From contig NZ_CP099489.1 of assembly GCF_023923225.1 (NCBI RefSeq), forward strand, positions 1,798,001-1,862,000: 64,000 nt of DNA. Direction: 5' to 3'. This DNA comes from Ornithinimicrobium faecis. Lineage in GTDB: Bacteria > Actinomycetota > Actinomycetes > Actinomycetales > Dermatophilaceae. The translations under genes and the position numbers were made by a program. The first letter of the stretch is position 1. Each line of letters starts with the position of its first letter. Positions 25,454 to 34,965 of this stretch are shown one piece after another. The notes beneath the pieces were generated by a model. That model made no database searches, was not told the origin of the DNA, and worked only from the letters and a program-made list of their open reading frames with translations.

Positions 25454-27255
25454 TGGCCATCACCACGACGCGGCCCTCGGGTGAGATCGTCCCTTCCCGT
25501 GAGCCGGCCAAGCCCAGAAAGAGCCTGGGCAAGTTGCTGGTCAGCTGGATCACGACCACGGACCACAAGGTCATCGGCAACCTGTATTTCATCACCAGCG
25601 TTGCCTTCTTCATGCTCGGCGGACTGCTCGCGCTGATCATCCGCGCAGAGTTGTGGGCACCCGGCCTCACGGTCGTGGACAACCCCGAGCAGTTCAACCA
25701 GATGTTCACCATGCACGGCACGATCATGCTGCTGTTGTTCGCGACCCCCCTGTTTGCCGGGTTCGCCAACGCGCTGATGCCGCTGCAGATCGGTGCTCCG
25801 GACGTCGCCTTCCCGCGCCTGAACATGTTTGCCTACTGGCTGTTCGCGTTCGGTGGTCTGATCACCGTCAGCGGATTCCTCGCTCCCGGTGGCGCAGCCT
25901 CCTTCGGCTGGTTCGCCTATCAGCCCCTGGCTGGTCCGACGCACAGTCCTGGCGTGGGTGGTGACCTGTGGGTGATGGGTCTGGCCCTGGCCGGCTTCGG
26001 CACGATCCTGGGTGCGGTCAACTTCATCACCACGATCGTCTGCATGCGGGCGCCGGGCATGACCATGTTCCGGATGCCGATGTTCACCTGGACCGTCCTG
26101 GTGACCTCGATCCTGGTTCTGATGGTCTTCCCGGTGCTGGCTGCCGCGATGTTCGGCATGGCCGCTGACCGCATCGCGGGCGCGCATATCTATGATCCGG
26201 AACACGGCGGCGCCATGCTGTGGCAGCATCTGTTCTGGTTCTTCGGGCACCCCGAGGTCTATATCATCGCCCTGCCGTTCTTCGGCCTGATCTCCGAGAT
26301 CATCCCGGCCTTCAGCCGCAAGCCGCTCTTCGGTTACAAGACGATGGTCTTCGCGGTCGTCTCCATCGCTGCACTGTCGGTCAGCGTGTGGGCTCACCAC
26401 ATGTATGCGACCGGCGCGGTGCTCCTGGAGTTCTTCGCCATCATGACGATGCTGATCGCGGTCCCGACCGGTCTGAAGTTCTTCAACTGGGTCGGCACCA
26501 TGTGGGGCGGACACCTGACTTTTGAGACACCCATGCTGTGGTCCATCGGCTTCCTGGTGACCTTCTTGTTCGGTGGTCTCACCGGCGTCATCCTGGCGAG
26601 TCCGGTGCTCGACTTCCACGTCACTGACTCCTACTTTGTCGTCGCGCACTTCCACTACGTGGTGTTCGGCACCGTGGTGTTCGCGATGTTCGCCGGCTTC
26701 TATTTCTGGTGGCCGAAGTTCACTGGCCACATGCTCAGCGAGGGCTTGGGCAAGCTGCACTTCTGGATGCTCTTCCTGGGCTTCCACGGGACCTTCTTGA
26801 TCCAGCACTGGCTGGGCGCGATGGGCATGCCCCGTCGTTACCCGGACTACATGCCTGAGGACGGGTTCACCTGGATGAATCAGGTGTCCACGGCATCATC
26901 GTTCTTGCTGGGTGCCTCCATGCTGCCCTTCCTCTATGCCGTCTGGAAGAGCTTCCGGACCGAGAAGGTCACCGTCGATGACCCGTGGGGTTGGGGCGGC
27001 TCGCTGGAGTGGGCCACCTCGTGCCCGCCGCCGCGGCACAACTTCAACTCGTTGCCGCGCATCCGGTCCGAGCGCCCGGCCTTCGACCTGCACCACGCCA
27101 ATGTCGCCACGATGGAGTCGGCCGAGCCCGACAAGGGCGTGTTGGAAAAGTTGTTGGGCGGGCCGGACACGGATCCGGCGGGCAGGGATGGAACGGTGAC
27201 CGGTGGGTCCAAGGGTCACGGGAGTGACAGCGAGACGGACGGAGGCGCCCGATGA
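25453..27255 (+). CDS. ctaD: cytochrome c oxidase (aa3) subunit I
   Basis: 600-residue catalytic subunit with twelve transmembrane helices that holds heme a, heme a3 and CuB, reduces O2 and pumps protons. Key motifs: HGTIM (heme a ligand), [13 protein letters not shown] (CuB His and His-Tyr cross-link), WAHHMYATG (CuB His pair) and [10 protein letters not shown] (heme ligands). The C-terminal 60 residues are soluble and charged. Its stop overlaps the ctaF start by four bases, so ctaC-D-F form one operon. Confidence 0.98.
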   Translation: MAITTTRPSGEIVPSREPAKPRKSLGKLLVSWITTTDHKVIGNLYFITSVAFFMLGGLLALIIRAELWAPGLTVVDNPEQFNQMFTMHGTIMLLLFATPLFAGFANALMPLQIGAPDVAFPRLNMFAYWLFAFGGLITVSGFLAPGGAASFGWFAYQPLAGPTHSPGVGGDLWVMGLALAGFGTILGAVNFITTIVCMRAPGMTMFRMPMFTWTVLVTSILVLMVFPVLAAAMFGMAADRIAGAHIYDPEHGGAMLWQHLFWFFGHPEVYIIALPFFGLISEIIPAFSRKPLFGYKTMVFAVVSIAALSVSVWAHHMYATGAVLLEFFAIMTMLIAVPTGLKFFNWVGTMWGGHLTFETPMLWSIGFLVTFLFGGLTGVILASPVLDFHVTDSYFVVAHFHYVVFGTVVFAMFAGFYFWWPKFTGHMLSEGLGKLHFWMLFLGFHGTFLIQHWLGAMGMPRRYPDYMPEDGFTWMNQVSTASSFLLGASMLPFLYAVWKSFRTEKVTVDDPWGWGGSLEWATSCPPPRHNFNSLPRIRSERPAFDLHHANVATMESAEPDKGVLEKLLGGPDTDPAGRDGTVTGGSKGHGSDSETDGGAR

Positions 27256-27653
27256 AGGTTGAAGCCAAGCTCTTCTACTGGCTCGTCGGATTCTTCTTTA
27301 TCGTCGGTGCCATCTATACCTACTTCACCGGCTTCGAGGAGCCCGTCGGCGCGGTCGGCCTGGTGTTGACCGGCATGATGTGCGCGATGACCGCCTGGTA
27401 TCTCGCCAAGAGCGGACGCACGGTCGACCTTCGACCCGAGGACCACGAGCAGGGAGAGATTGCGGACATTGCGGGCCCCTACGGCCACTTCGCTCCGCAC
27501 TCCTGGTGGCCGTTGTGGCTGGGTCTGTCCAGTGCTGCCGTTTTCCTGGGTGTCGCCATCGGGTGGTGGATGGTCCTCATCGCCTCGCCGTTCATGGCGA
27601 TCGCCACCGTGGGCTGGGTCTTTGAGTTCTTCCACGGCGAGAAGGCCGTCTGA
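27252..27653 (+). CDS. ctaF: cytochrome c oxidase subunit IV (actinobacterial type)
   Basis: 133 residues with four transmembrane helices (the first pair near [18 protein letters not shown] and [18 protein letters not shown]). This is the small actinobacteria-specific subunit of the bc1-aa3 supercomplex. Start overlaps ctaD (ATGA). A long perfect hairpin follows 38 bp after the stop and ends the operon. Confidence 0.95.
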   Translation: MKVEAKLFYWLVGFFFIVGAIYTYFTGFEEPVGAVGLVLTGMMCAMTAWYLAKSGRTVDLRPEDHEQGEIADIAGPYGHFAPHSWWPLWLGLSSAAVFLGVAIGWWMVLIASPFMAIATVGWVFEFFHGEKAV

Positions 27654-27691
27654 GGCTTCCTCTCGTTCACGACAGCCTGTCGTTTCACAAC

Positions 27692-27726
27692 AGCGGCCGC
27701 CGCACCGAATCGGTGCGGCGGCCGCT
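27692..27726. terminator. bidirectional terminator between ctaF and the HNH gene
   Basis: Perfect 16-bp stem, AGCGGCCGCCGCACCG and its complement, around the loop AAT. It lies between two convergent genes and can serve both. Confidence 0.9.
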
Positions 27727-27764
27727 CTGTGTCTCGCCCAAGGTCGTGTCGCCTCTGAGCTGAG

Positions 27765-30251
27765 TCAGAAGGGTGGTGGTTCGTCGGGGTCGTGGGTCCA
27801 GGGTGTGGTGGGCCCGTCGTCGGGTTTGGTGTCCCCGCTGGTCTGGTCGTCCCCGGTGGCCTGCTGGTCGTGGGTGACTCGGTCATCGGTGTCGTGGTGG
27901 CGCTGTGCCTCAGCGCGCATCGCGTCCGGGGCGGGGTGGTAGGTCCGGCGGCCACTCTCAGGAGTGTGCGTCAACGTCACGGAGTCCCAGCCGGTGAACA
28001 GCTCGCTGAAGTCGTCGTCATCCTCGGCTTCGAGCTTGGCTCCGGCGGGCCGGTAGGACAACGCCTGATATACCGCGGCGTCGACAGCGGCAGCCGGGTC
28101 GGTGCCCGTGGCGATCGCTTCGTCGACCTGTTGCGTGGCTGCGGTCAACAACTTGGTGTACTGGCGATAGTCGTGGGCTTTGGTGGTGTAGATCCTCCCG
28201 AGCAGCGTCGTCCAGGTGACGTCCCTGTTGGCGTGGATCACCGCGTCCCACAGTTTCTTAGTCTTCAGATCATGATCCGGGGTGTCCAGTGGCTGTCCGT
28301 TGGCGATACACGTGTGCCCGCCAGGGGTGCCATGTTCCTGGACGTGATCAATCTGCGCCATTGAGGCTGGCTTGAGACAGCCCGGCATGCGGCAGAAAAC
28401 ATCCGCGGCGATGATGTGCGCCCGCATCCCAGCATCGAACGGGTAGGCCTTGATCGAGCGTTCCACCAGGACCCCAGTGGCGGGGTCGGTCAGCAGCCGG
28501 TACATCGTCGAACCGGGAGTCAGCGCGAGGGTGCGGACCTCGTCCGGGGTCAGGAACACACTGTGCTTACCGATCACTTCGCCGACACCGACCTCACCAT
28601 CCGGCTCACCTGGTGCTGGTGATGGTGGCTGGGTTGGTGGGCAGTCTTGTCCTGCCTGGCCGGGGTCGGGGCAGTCTCGTCCCCTCGAACCGTCGTCGGG
28701 CGCTCGATCGGTGAATGATCCGTCGGCTTCTGCGCCGCAGGTGCACTCACAGGTACACGAGCTGAGACCATCGGTGCCCGAGGGTCGGGTGCCAGACTGG
28801 CCAGGGGTAGCACCACCGGCGGCGAAGGCTGCGGGGATCGGGTTCCCGTCAGCATCTGTCGCTGTGGTGGGGGTCAGGCCGCCTGGGGTGGTGCCGATCA
28901 GGGTGTTCAGCGGCACGATGACGTTGAGCTGCGCGGCTGGCAGGCCGTGGAGGATTTTGGTGAGGTGCTCGGACTGCTCGACCGTCACGAGTGCTGGGTC
29001 GTCGGGTAGCCCGGCCAGGTCGGCGGTGCCGTGTAACAGCAACGCGATGCTGGTGGCAGCGCGTAGTTGGGTCTGGGTGCGTGTGTCGCCGGCTTTGCGG
29101 GCGGCACGGGCTGCTTTGTCGATCCGGTCAGCGATCGCGGCACCTTGGGTGGCGGTGCACCCGATCATCACTTGCGCTGTGCCGTTGTCCTCAATCAACA
29201 CCCTGGTGTCGTTGGCCGCGAGGGAGTCTTCCCGGGTCTTCTTCGTTGCCTCGGGGTCACGGCCTTTGATCTTGTTGACCTCACGGTCCAGGGCCCGGTA
29301 GAACTCCGGGTGGTGCCACGGCCGCCCGAGGAACTCACCGGCAGAGTCGAGACGCTCACTTACAGATGCTGTGGGGTCGTCGCCGAACAGGCCGTTGGCG
29401 ACCGCAGCAGCATCCTCCGTGGTGAACGTGGAGCAGGCCCGTTGGAAACGGCGGACCAGCCGCCAGGTGGATTCACCCGTCACGAGGGAGTGGGTGACGG
29501 GTGCCGTGACGGCGGTGGGGAGGTTGGCCAGGGCGACGAGGTCAGAGACCTCCCCAGGACCCCAGCCGGTCGCGGCGCCGAGTTCTCTGCGGGTGACGCG
29601 CTTGGCCCAGGCACGCCACTTCTCCCACTGGGTGGGCGTGAGGTCGTCCGGAGACCGGCCACCTTTGTCGAGTAGGAGCACTTGGCCCTGGGCGGCGGTC
29701 AGTTCCCGAGTCGCGGTGAGCACGACCGCATCCAGGCGGCCAGCCGTCGCCGTCAACGTGTCGATGCTGCCTAGCAACGCCTGACCACGGGCGATGACGG
29801 AGGGTTGCTCGTCAACGGTGGCCACGGTCGCACAGGATTCGACCAGGCCAGTCAGGGACTCGACCATCGACTCGTCCAGACCGAAGTCGTTCAGGACGGA
29901 CCGCAGACGTGCGGGTGCGTCGAGATCGGCTGATTCCTGATCGGAGTGCCCCTGCTCTGGTGGCGGCTCGGAGGTGGGTTTGGTCGGCGGTGCGATCAGG
30001 TCGGCAAAGGAGGTCACCCACAACTCAGTAGGGACCCCGGCAGCGTGCGTGAACCCAGGGGTTGCCTCGGCAGCGTCCGTGGACTCAAGAGACCCCGCAG
30101 CGTCCATGAACTCCGGAGATTCCGTGGTGTCCGTGAGCTCGGGGGCGGTTGACGGGTCCTTGCGCCCGGCAGGACGCGACGAACGGGCCCGCACGACCGG
30201 AGGACGGCGCAGGCTCTCCCGGATCCTTCGCTGCACGACCTTGGTGTCCAT
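27765..30251 (-). CDS. DUF222 / HNH endonuclease domain protein (13E12-like)
   Basis: 828 residues: a low-complexity N-terminus with repeated SPE/SLEST/DAAE-type phrases (about 25-70), a DUF222 helical domain (about 100-420), a variable Pro/Gly-rich linker with the cysteine cluster CTCECTCG (around 505), and an HNH-like domain (CRMPGC...QIDHVQEH...GGHTCIANGQPL...DHDLK, about 640-690). The usual LCxxHHxxKH end is altered to LDTPDHDLKTKK. The ATG at 30251 follows GGGAGGAGG. This multicopy actinobacterial family behaves like a mobile or recombining element; its function is unknown. It separates ctaCDF from qcrCAB. Confidence 0.88.
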   Translation of the reverse strand: MDTKVVQRRIRESLRRPPVVRARSSRPAGRKDPSTAPELTDTTESPEFMDAAGSLESTDAAEATPGFTHAAGVPTELWVTSFADLIAPPTKPTSEPPPEQGHSDQESADLDAPARLRSVLNDFGLDESMVESLTGLVESCATVATVDEQPSVIARGQALLGSIDTLTATAGRLDAVVLTATRELTAAQGQVLLLDKGGRSPDDLTPTQWEKWRAWAKRVTRRELGAATGWGPGEVSDLVALANLPTAVTAPVTHSLVTGESTWRLVRRFQRACSTFTTEDAAAVANGLFGDDPTASVSERLDSAGEFLGRPWHHPEFYRALDREVNKIKGRDPEATKKTREDSLAANDTRVLIEDNGTAQVMIGCTATQGAAIADRIDKAARAARKAGDTRTQTQLRAATSIALLLHGTADLAGLPDDPALVTVEQSEHLTKILHGLPAAQLNVIVPLNTLIGTTPGGLTPTTATDADGNPIPAAFAAGGATPGQSGTRPSGTDGLSSCTCECTCGAEADGSFTDRAPDDGSRGRDCPDPGQAGQDCPPTQPPSPAPGEPDGEVGVGEVIGKHSVFLTPDEVRTLALTPGSTMYRLLTDPATGVLVERSIKAYPFDAGMRAHIIAADVFCRMPGCLKPASMAQIDHVQEHGTPGGHTCIANGQPLDTPDHDLKTKKLWDAVIHANRDVTWTTLLGRIYTTKAHDYRQYTKLLTAATQQVDEAIATGTDPAAAVDAAVYQALSYRPAGAKLEAEDDDDFSELFTGWDSVTLTHTPESGRRTYHPAPDAMRAEAQRHHDTDDRVTHDQQATGDDQTSGDTKPDDGPTTPWTHDPDEPPPF

Positions 30252-30393
30252 CACGCCTCCTCCCGCCCCATCGCGAACCGTCCTGATCAACTGCCACCAA
30301 CATTAGGACAGAGGTCTGACACTGCCCTCCAGAGGACGAATCGGCTGCTTGGAGGGGGAGGGCGGGAGTCAGGCGGACAGGCCAAGGGGTGGG

Positions 30394-30645
30394 CAGCTGA
30401 GACGTCGGCCTGTGAGCCTCAGACAGTCGGTCTGGCCAGCCCAAGCGGTTGGTCGGGGCAGCCCGAGACGGTCGGCCGGGGGAGCCTGACACGTGAGACT
30501 GACACGTTCCGGCCTGGGGGAGGCCTGACACGTTCCGGTCTGGGGGAGGCCTGAGACGGCCGGTCTGGGCAGCCCGAGCAGGTTGGTCTGGACGACCGGC
30601 CACGGTCGGCCTGGGGAGCCTCAGACGGTCGGTCTGGGCTGTCGT
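30394..30645. repeat. imperfect tandem repeat (minisatellite), about ten units of 22-26 bp
   Basis: Units approximate CCTSAGACGGTCGGTCTGGG plus SAG; the clearest are at 30418-30440, 30464-30485, 30549-30571 and 30618-30640. Two neighbouring units carry the variant GACACGTTCCGG and are 26 bp long. The block fills most of the 430-bp gap between the metallopeptidase stop and the HNH gene start. Open frames through it look random, so it is non-coding. The remaining parts of the gap (30252-30393, 30646-30681) show nothing recognisable. Confidence 0.75.
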
Positions 30646-30681
30646 GTGGGCAGTGTGAAGGTTTCGGTGACGCGGGACGAC

Positions 30682-31146
30682 TCAGCCCCAGCCGAGAGCG
30701 TGCAGCTTGGCGTCGTCGATGCCGAAGTGGTGTGCGATCTCGTGAACGACAGTGATCGTGACCTCCTCGATGACCTCTGCACGGTCACGGCACATGCGCA
30801 GCGTGGGGCCCATAAAGATGGTGATGCGATCCGGCATGCCGCCAAAGAATCCGTCGTCACGCTCAGTGAGTGGGACCCCGTCGTAGACGCCCAGCAGGTC
30901 GGGGTCATCGGCCGGCGGCTCGTCCTCGACGAAGAAGACGACGTTGTCCAGCAGGTTCATGAGCTCGACGGGCACGTCGTCGAGGGCATCACCCACCGCG
31001 TTCTCGAATTCTTCACGGTCCATCTCCACCGGATCTTCGGGGAGATCGTGGTCGCCATGCCGGTGATCGTCGGCAGCCGCGGAATCGGCGCCGGGGGAGT
31101 CGGGGCCGGGGGACTCTGGGCGGGGGAACTGCTCGTCGTGCGTCAC
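30682..31146 (-). CDS. small zincin-like metallopeptidase family protein
   Basis: 154 residues: an acidic, disordered N-terminus (about 1-45) followed by a minimal zincin domain with HEIAHHFGID (HExxH plus third-ligand region) near the C-terminus. This fits the metallopeptidase family PF06262, common in actinobacteria and of unknown substrate. No signal peptide, so cytoplasmic. It reads in the same direction as qcrB but lies beyond the qcrB terminator, so it probably has its own promoter. Confidence 0.88.
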   Translation of the reverse strand: MTHDEQFPRPESPGPDSPGADSAAADDHRHGDHDLPEDPVEMDREEFENAVGDALDDVPVELMNLLDNVVFFVEDEPPADDPDLLGVYDGVPLTERDDGFFGGMPDRITIFMGPTLRMCRDRAEVIEEVTITVVHEIAHHFGIDDAKLHALGWG

Positions 31147-31218
31147 CCCTCCAGTATGCCGGGGGAACGGTCAGTCTCTGCGTCAGCCTGTGCGCCTGTG
31201 CACGCAGCCACAAACGAC

Positions 31219-31253
31219 CGATGGTCGTGATGCCAGTGGCATCACGACCATCG
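31219..31253. terminator. terminator at the end of the qcrCAB operon
   Basis: Perfect 16-bp stem CGATGGTCGTGATGCC and its complement around the loop AGT, 25 bp after the qcrB stop. Confidence 0.9.
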
Positions 31254-31277
31254 GGACCGTGCGTGGGGACGAGCGCG

Positions 31278-33032
31278 TCAGTGGCGGTCGTCCGAGCGCA
31301 GACTCGCGTGCTCGTCGGTGTGCGACTCCTCGAGGGCCTCTGCGTGGCCGCCGGGCAGTGCCTCCGCCTCGCCGTGGTGGTGGGCCGCAGCGAGCTCCGA
31401 CGGGGTGACGGGGTCGATCCGGTCCTTGAAGTAGAACTCCGACAGGGCTCGGCGCGCCTTGTAGGCGATGCCACGGGGGCGGTCCACGCCGTACTCGTCG
31501 GTGTCCGATCCCTCGGTGAGCGAGAGCGGATGCATTGCCTCGTGCTGCACCAGGTGCCAGCGGTCGTGCTCGTTGAGGTCCTCGTGCACCTCGTAGAAGC
31601 GACCCTCTGCCGTCCGCATGATGCGGCCGGACTCGGTGCCGTGCAGCACCAGGTCCCGGTCGGCGCGCTGCAGGGACAGGCACAGTCGTTTGGTGACCAT
31701 GAACACGACGACCGGAGCCACGAAGAACAGGATCCGGAGGGCCACCGTGATGTCGTTGATCGAGAGGAACAACTTGACCGCGATGATGTCGTTGACCGTG
31801 GCCAGGGCCAGCACGAGATACATCGAGATGCCCGCGGCACCGATGGCCGTGCGGACTGGCGCGTTGCGCGGGCGGTCCAGCAGGTGGTGCTCCCGCTTGT
31901 CGCCGGTGACCCACTGCTCCACGAACGGATAGGCGCCCAGGATCACCCAGACCAGTGGCAGCAGGACGAGCGAGCCAAGGAAGATCTGGGGGCTGAAGGT
32001 GAAGCCCCAGAGCGTGAACTCCAAGAAGCCAGGCAACAGTCGTAGTGCTCCATCGGAGAACCACATATAGAAGTCAGGCTGTGAACCTGCGGTGACCTGG
32101 GCCGGGTCATACGGCCCATAGGCCCAGACCGCGTTGATCGTCACGGTGGCCGAGATCAACGCCGTGATGCCGAAGACGACGAAGAAGAAGCCACCGGCCT
32201 TGGCGGTGTAGACCGGCAGGAGCGGGAAGCCGACCACGTTGGTGTTGGTGCGGCCCGGGCCGGGGTACTGGGTGTGCTTCTGCCAGAACACCAGGAAGAT
32301 GTGCACGGCGAACAGTCCGACCAGGATCGCCGGCAGCAGCAACACGTGCGCGATATAGAGGCGGGGGATGATCGCCTCGCCCGGGAACTCGCCACCGAAG
32401 ACGAAGAACGTCAGGTAGGTGCCGATCACGGGGGCCGATGACATGAAGCCGTTCATCGCGCGGATGCCGGTGCCCGAGAGCAGGTCGTCCGGCAGGGAGT
32501 AACCAGCGAAGCCCTCGATGCAGGCCAGCAGCGACAGCACGGTGCCGATGACCCAGTTGAGCTCGCGCGGCTTGCGGAACGCGCCGGTGAAGAAGACGCG
32601 GGCCACGTGCAGCGCGATGCCCACGATGAACAGCAGAGCCGCCCAGTGGTGCAGCTGGCGGATCAGCAGACCGCCCTTGATGTCAAAGGAGATGTCGAGT
32701 GTCGAGGCATAGGCCTCGCTCATCCCAACGCCCTTCAGCGGCACGTAGGAGCCGTCGTAGATGACGTGGCCCATGCTGGGCACGAACCAGAAGGTGAGGA
32801 AGGTCCCGGTGATCAGGCAGATGATCATCGAATACATCGCGATCTCGCCCAACAGGAAGGACCAGTGGTCCGGGAAGACCTTCCGCATCAGGCCGCCCAT
32901 GCCCCTGCCAACGCCGAGGCGCTCATCGGCCCACACCAGGGGCGGGGGCAGGGAAGGTTTGGTGTCGTCGCTCGAGGTCTCGGTCGTGGACCGATCGCGG
33001 ACGGAGCTAGCGCCCTGCGGAATCGTCGTCAT
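31278..33032 (-). CDS. qcrB: cytochrome bc1 complex cytochrome b subunit
   Basis: 584-residue membrane subunit that oxidises menaquinol at the Qo site. Eight core helices with heme-ligating histidines, in RQLHHWAALLFIVGIALHVA and in the YIAHVLLLPAILVGLFAVHI segment. A long soluble C-terminal extension (from about residue 400) is characteristic of actinobacteria. Start overlaps the qcrA stop by one base (TGATG). Forms a supercomplex with the aa3 oxidase encoded at 24.5-27.6 kb. Confidence 0.97.
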   Translation of the reverse strand: MTTIPQGASSVRDRSTTETSSDDTKPSLPPPLVWADERLGVGRGMGGLMRKVFPDHWSFLLGEIAMYSMIICLITGTFLTFWFVPSMGHVIYDGSYVPLKGVGMSEAYASTLDISFDIKGGLLIRQLHHWAALLFIVGIALHVARVFFTGAFRKPRELNWVIGTVLSLLACIEGFAGYSLPDDLLSGTGIRAMNGFMSSAPVIGTYLTFFVFGGEFPGEAIIPRLYIAHVLLLPAILVGLFAVHIFLVFWQKHTQYPGPGRTNTNVVGFPLLPVYTAKAGGFFFVVFGITALISATVTINAVWAYGPYDPAQVTAGSQPDFYMWFSDGALRLLPGFLEFTLWGFTFSPQIFLGSLVLLPLVWVILGAYPFVEQWVTGDKREHHLLDRPRNAPVRTAIGAAGISMYLVLALATVNDIIAVKLFLSINDITVALRILFFVAPVVVFMVTKRLCLSLQRADRDLVLHGTESGRIMRTAEGRFYEVHEDLNEHDRWHLVQHEAMHPLSLTEGSDTDEYGVDRPRGIAYKARRALSEFYFKDRIDPVTPSELAAAHHHGEAEALPGGHAEALEESHTDEHASLRSDDRH

Positions 33033-34102
33033 CAGCCACGCTCCCAGTAGCTCGGGCCAATCGGCTCGGCGAAGCCGTCAGCCGCAACAAGGTAACCATT
33101 CTCCACCATGATCGGCAGCTGCGGCAGGGGCCGCTTCGCCGGGCCGAAAATGACCTCGCAGTCGTTGGTCATGTCGAAGGTTGACTGGTGGCACGGGCAG
33201 AGCAGGTGGTGCGTCTGCCGCTCATAGAGCGCCACGGGGCACCCGACGTGGGTGCAGATCTTGGAGTAGGCGACGATGCCATCGACGCCCCAGTCGAGCT
33301 GCTTCTGGCTCTGGATGTCACCGGGGTTGAGCTTGACCAGCAGGACCGAGGCCGTGGCCTTGGCCTCCATGATCTCCAGCGCGCTCGGGCCGTCCTCTTC
33401 GTGGTTGTCACCGACAAACCCCTCGGGCATCACGTGCACCACGGTGCCCTGCGTCAGGTGTTCCGGGCGGATCGGGGTGCCGGACGGGTCAATCATCAGC
33501 TTCATGCCGCGCTTCCACACGGTCGACTCGAGCGTGTCACCGGGCAACGGGCCCAGACCGAAGATGGTCGGCAGCGCCACCGGGATCGCAAAGAGTGCCA
33601 GGGCCCCGCCGGTCAGGGCCAGCAGGACCGGGCGACGGTCCAGCTGGGCCTCGCGGAAGCCGGCGGACAGGACGCCCGCAGTCTCATCGCGCGAGGCCTG
33701 GTCAGAGGCCATCAAGTGGCGCTCCTCAGCGATCTCCGTGTCGGGCATCAGGGTCTTGGCCCAGTGGATCGCGCCCAGACCGATGCCCAGCAGGGACACG
33801 GCCATCGTCAGCCCGAGGATCAGGTGATAGAGGTTCATCGGCCCGATGAGGATCAGGCGACCGCGCAGGTTGGGGTCCACCACGAAGTAGCAGACGGCGA
33901 AGGCGATGCTGGCCAGCACCGACAGGGTGAACAGGGCCGACACCTGGTGCTCGGCGCGCTTGGCGGCCTTCGCATCGACGTCGGAGCGACGCGGGCGGTG
34001 CGGGGGGAGTCCGGGGTTGTCGAACCGGTCGATTGTGTCGGTGCCGCCGGTGGTCGCCGGCGTCGCGTGCGGCTCGGGCACCGCGATCTGGTCGTCACTC
34101 AT
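33032..34102 (-). CDS. qcrA: cytochrome bc1 complex Rieske iron-sulfur subunit
   Basis: 356 residues: a charged N-terminus, three transmembrane helices (ALFTLSVLASIAFAVCYFVV, the YHLILGLTMAVSLLGIGLGA segment, and the helix at residues about 165-185), as in other actinobacterial Rieske subunits, and a C-terminal 2Fe-2S domain with CTHVGC and CPCHQS. The start is 4 bp downstream of the qcrC stop. The erpA product encoded 11 kb away could load its cluster (inference). Confidence 0.97.
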   Translation of the reverse strand: MSDDQIAVPEPHATPATTGGTDTIDRFDNPGLPPHRPRRSDVDAKAAKRAEHQVSALFTLSVLASIAFAVCYFVVDPNLRGRLILIGPMNLYHLILGLTMAVSLLGIGLGAIHWAKTLMPDTEIAEERHLMASDQASRDETAGVLSAGFREAQLDRRPVLLALTGGALALFAIPVALPTIFGLGPLPGDTLESTVWKRGMKLMIDPSGTPIRPEHLTQGTVVHVMPEGFVGDNHEEDGPSALEIMEAKATASVLLVKLNPGDIQSQKQLDWGVDGIVAYSKICTHVGCPVALYERQTHHLLCPCHQSTFDMTNDCEVIFGPAKRPLPQLPIMVENGYLVAADGFAEPIGPSYWERG

Positions 34103-34106
34103 GTGC

Positions 34107-34916
34107 TCAGGCAGCCTTTCGTCCGAGCCAGATCGCCACCGCGATCAATAGGCCGATACCGATGGTCCAGATGAACAGGGCATCACCGGCCGGGCCCATG
34201 GAGCCCAGGGTGTGACCACCGAAGTCGTTGCCGCCCTCCTCGATGTTCTTGACGAAGGCGATGACGTCTTCCTTCTCCTGCGGCGTGATGGTGTGGTCGT
34301 TGAAGACCGGCATCGACTGCGGGCCGGTGAGCATGGCCTCGTAGATGTGCTTGGACTCGACACCCATCAGCGAGGGGGCGTACTTGCCGCGGGTCAGCGC
34401 GCCACCCTGAGCGGAGGAGTTGTGGCACATCGCGCAGTTGGTGCGGAAGATCTTGCCACCGTTGGCGATGTCGGCGTTGACCAGGTCGATGTACTGCGCG
34501 TCCGGCACCGAGGGGCCCGGGCCCAGGGAGTCAATGAAGATGCCGAGCTGCTCGATCTCCTTGTCGGTGAAGACCTTCGGCTTTTCCGGCGCCTGGACGG
34601 CAGGGTTAGCCATCGGCATACGGCCGGTGCCGACCTGGAAGTCGACCGCTGCCGAGCCGACGCCGACGAGGGACGGACCGGCGGTGTTGATGCCCTTCTT
34701 GCCCTCGGCGTTGGTGCCGTGACAGCTGGCGCAGTTGGCGAGGAAGAGCTTCTTGCCCTCCTCAGCGTCGTCACTGGCCGTTGCGGAGGCCGCGGTGGCG
34801 TCCGGGGAGGTGGAGGGCTGCAGGGCCGCGTAGGCGGTGCCGGTGAAGGTCAGGCCCAGGAAGAGCAGAACGATCAGGGCGATCGGGCTGCGTCGGGATG
34901 CGGCAAGCTTGCTCAC
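34107..34916 (-). CDS. qcrC: cytochrome bc1 complex diheme cytochrome c subunit
   Basis: 269 residues: N-terminal signal/anchor helix (IALIVLLFLGLTFTGTAYA), two cytochrome c domains with heme sites CASCH and CAMCH, and a C-terminal membrane helix (LFIWTIGIGLLIAVAIWLG). The diheme subunit replaces soluble cytochrome c by passing electrons directly to CuA of subunit II. The GTG at 34916 has GAGGAG 6 nt upstream; the open frame extends further, but that part is not conserved sequence. Confidence 0.97.
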   Translation of the reverse strand: MSKLAASRRSPIALIVLLFLGLTFTGTAYAALQPSTSPDATAASATASDDAEEGKKLFLANCASCHGTNAEGKKGINTAGPSLVGVGSAAVDFQVGTGRMPMANPAVQAPEKPKVFTDKEIEQLGIFIDSLGPGPSVPDAQYIDLVNADIANGGKIFRTNCAMCHNSSAQGGALTRGKYAPSLMGVESKHIYEAMLTGPQSMPVFNDHTITPQEKEDVIAFVKNIEEGGNDFGGHTLGSMGPAGDALFIWTIGIGLLIAVAIWLGRKAA

Positions 34917-34965
34917 GCGGCGCTCCTCGGTCGGGGGTGGGTCAGGGGATGTGGCTGGCGGGCGG

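Noticed and set aside
30085..30603. Open frames through the 23-bp minisatellite
   Set aside because: Their translations are low-complexity Pro/Arg/Gly strings that simply follow the repeat.
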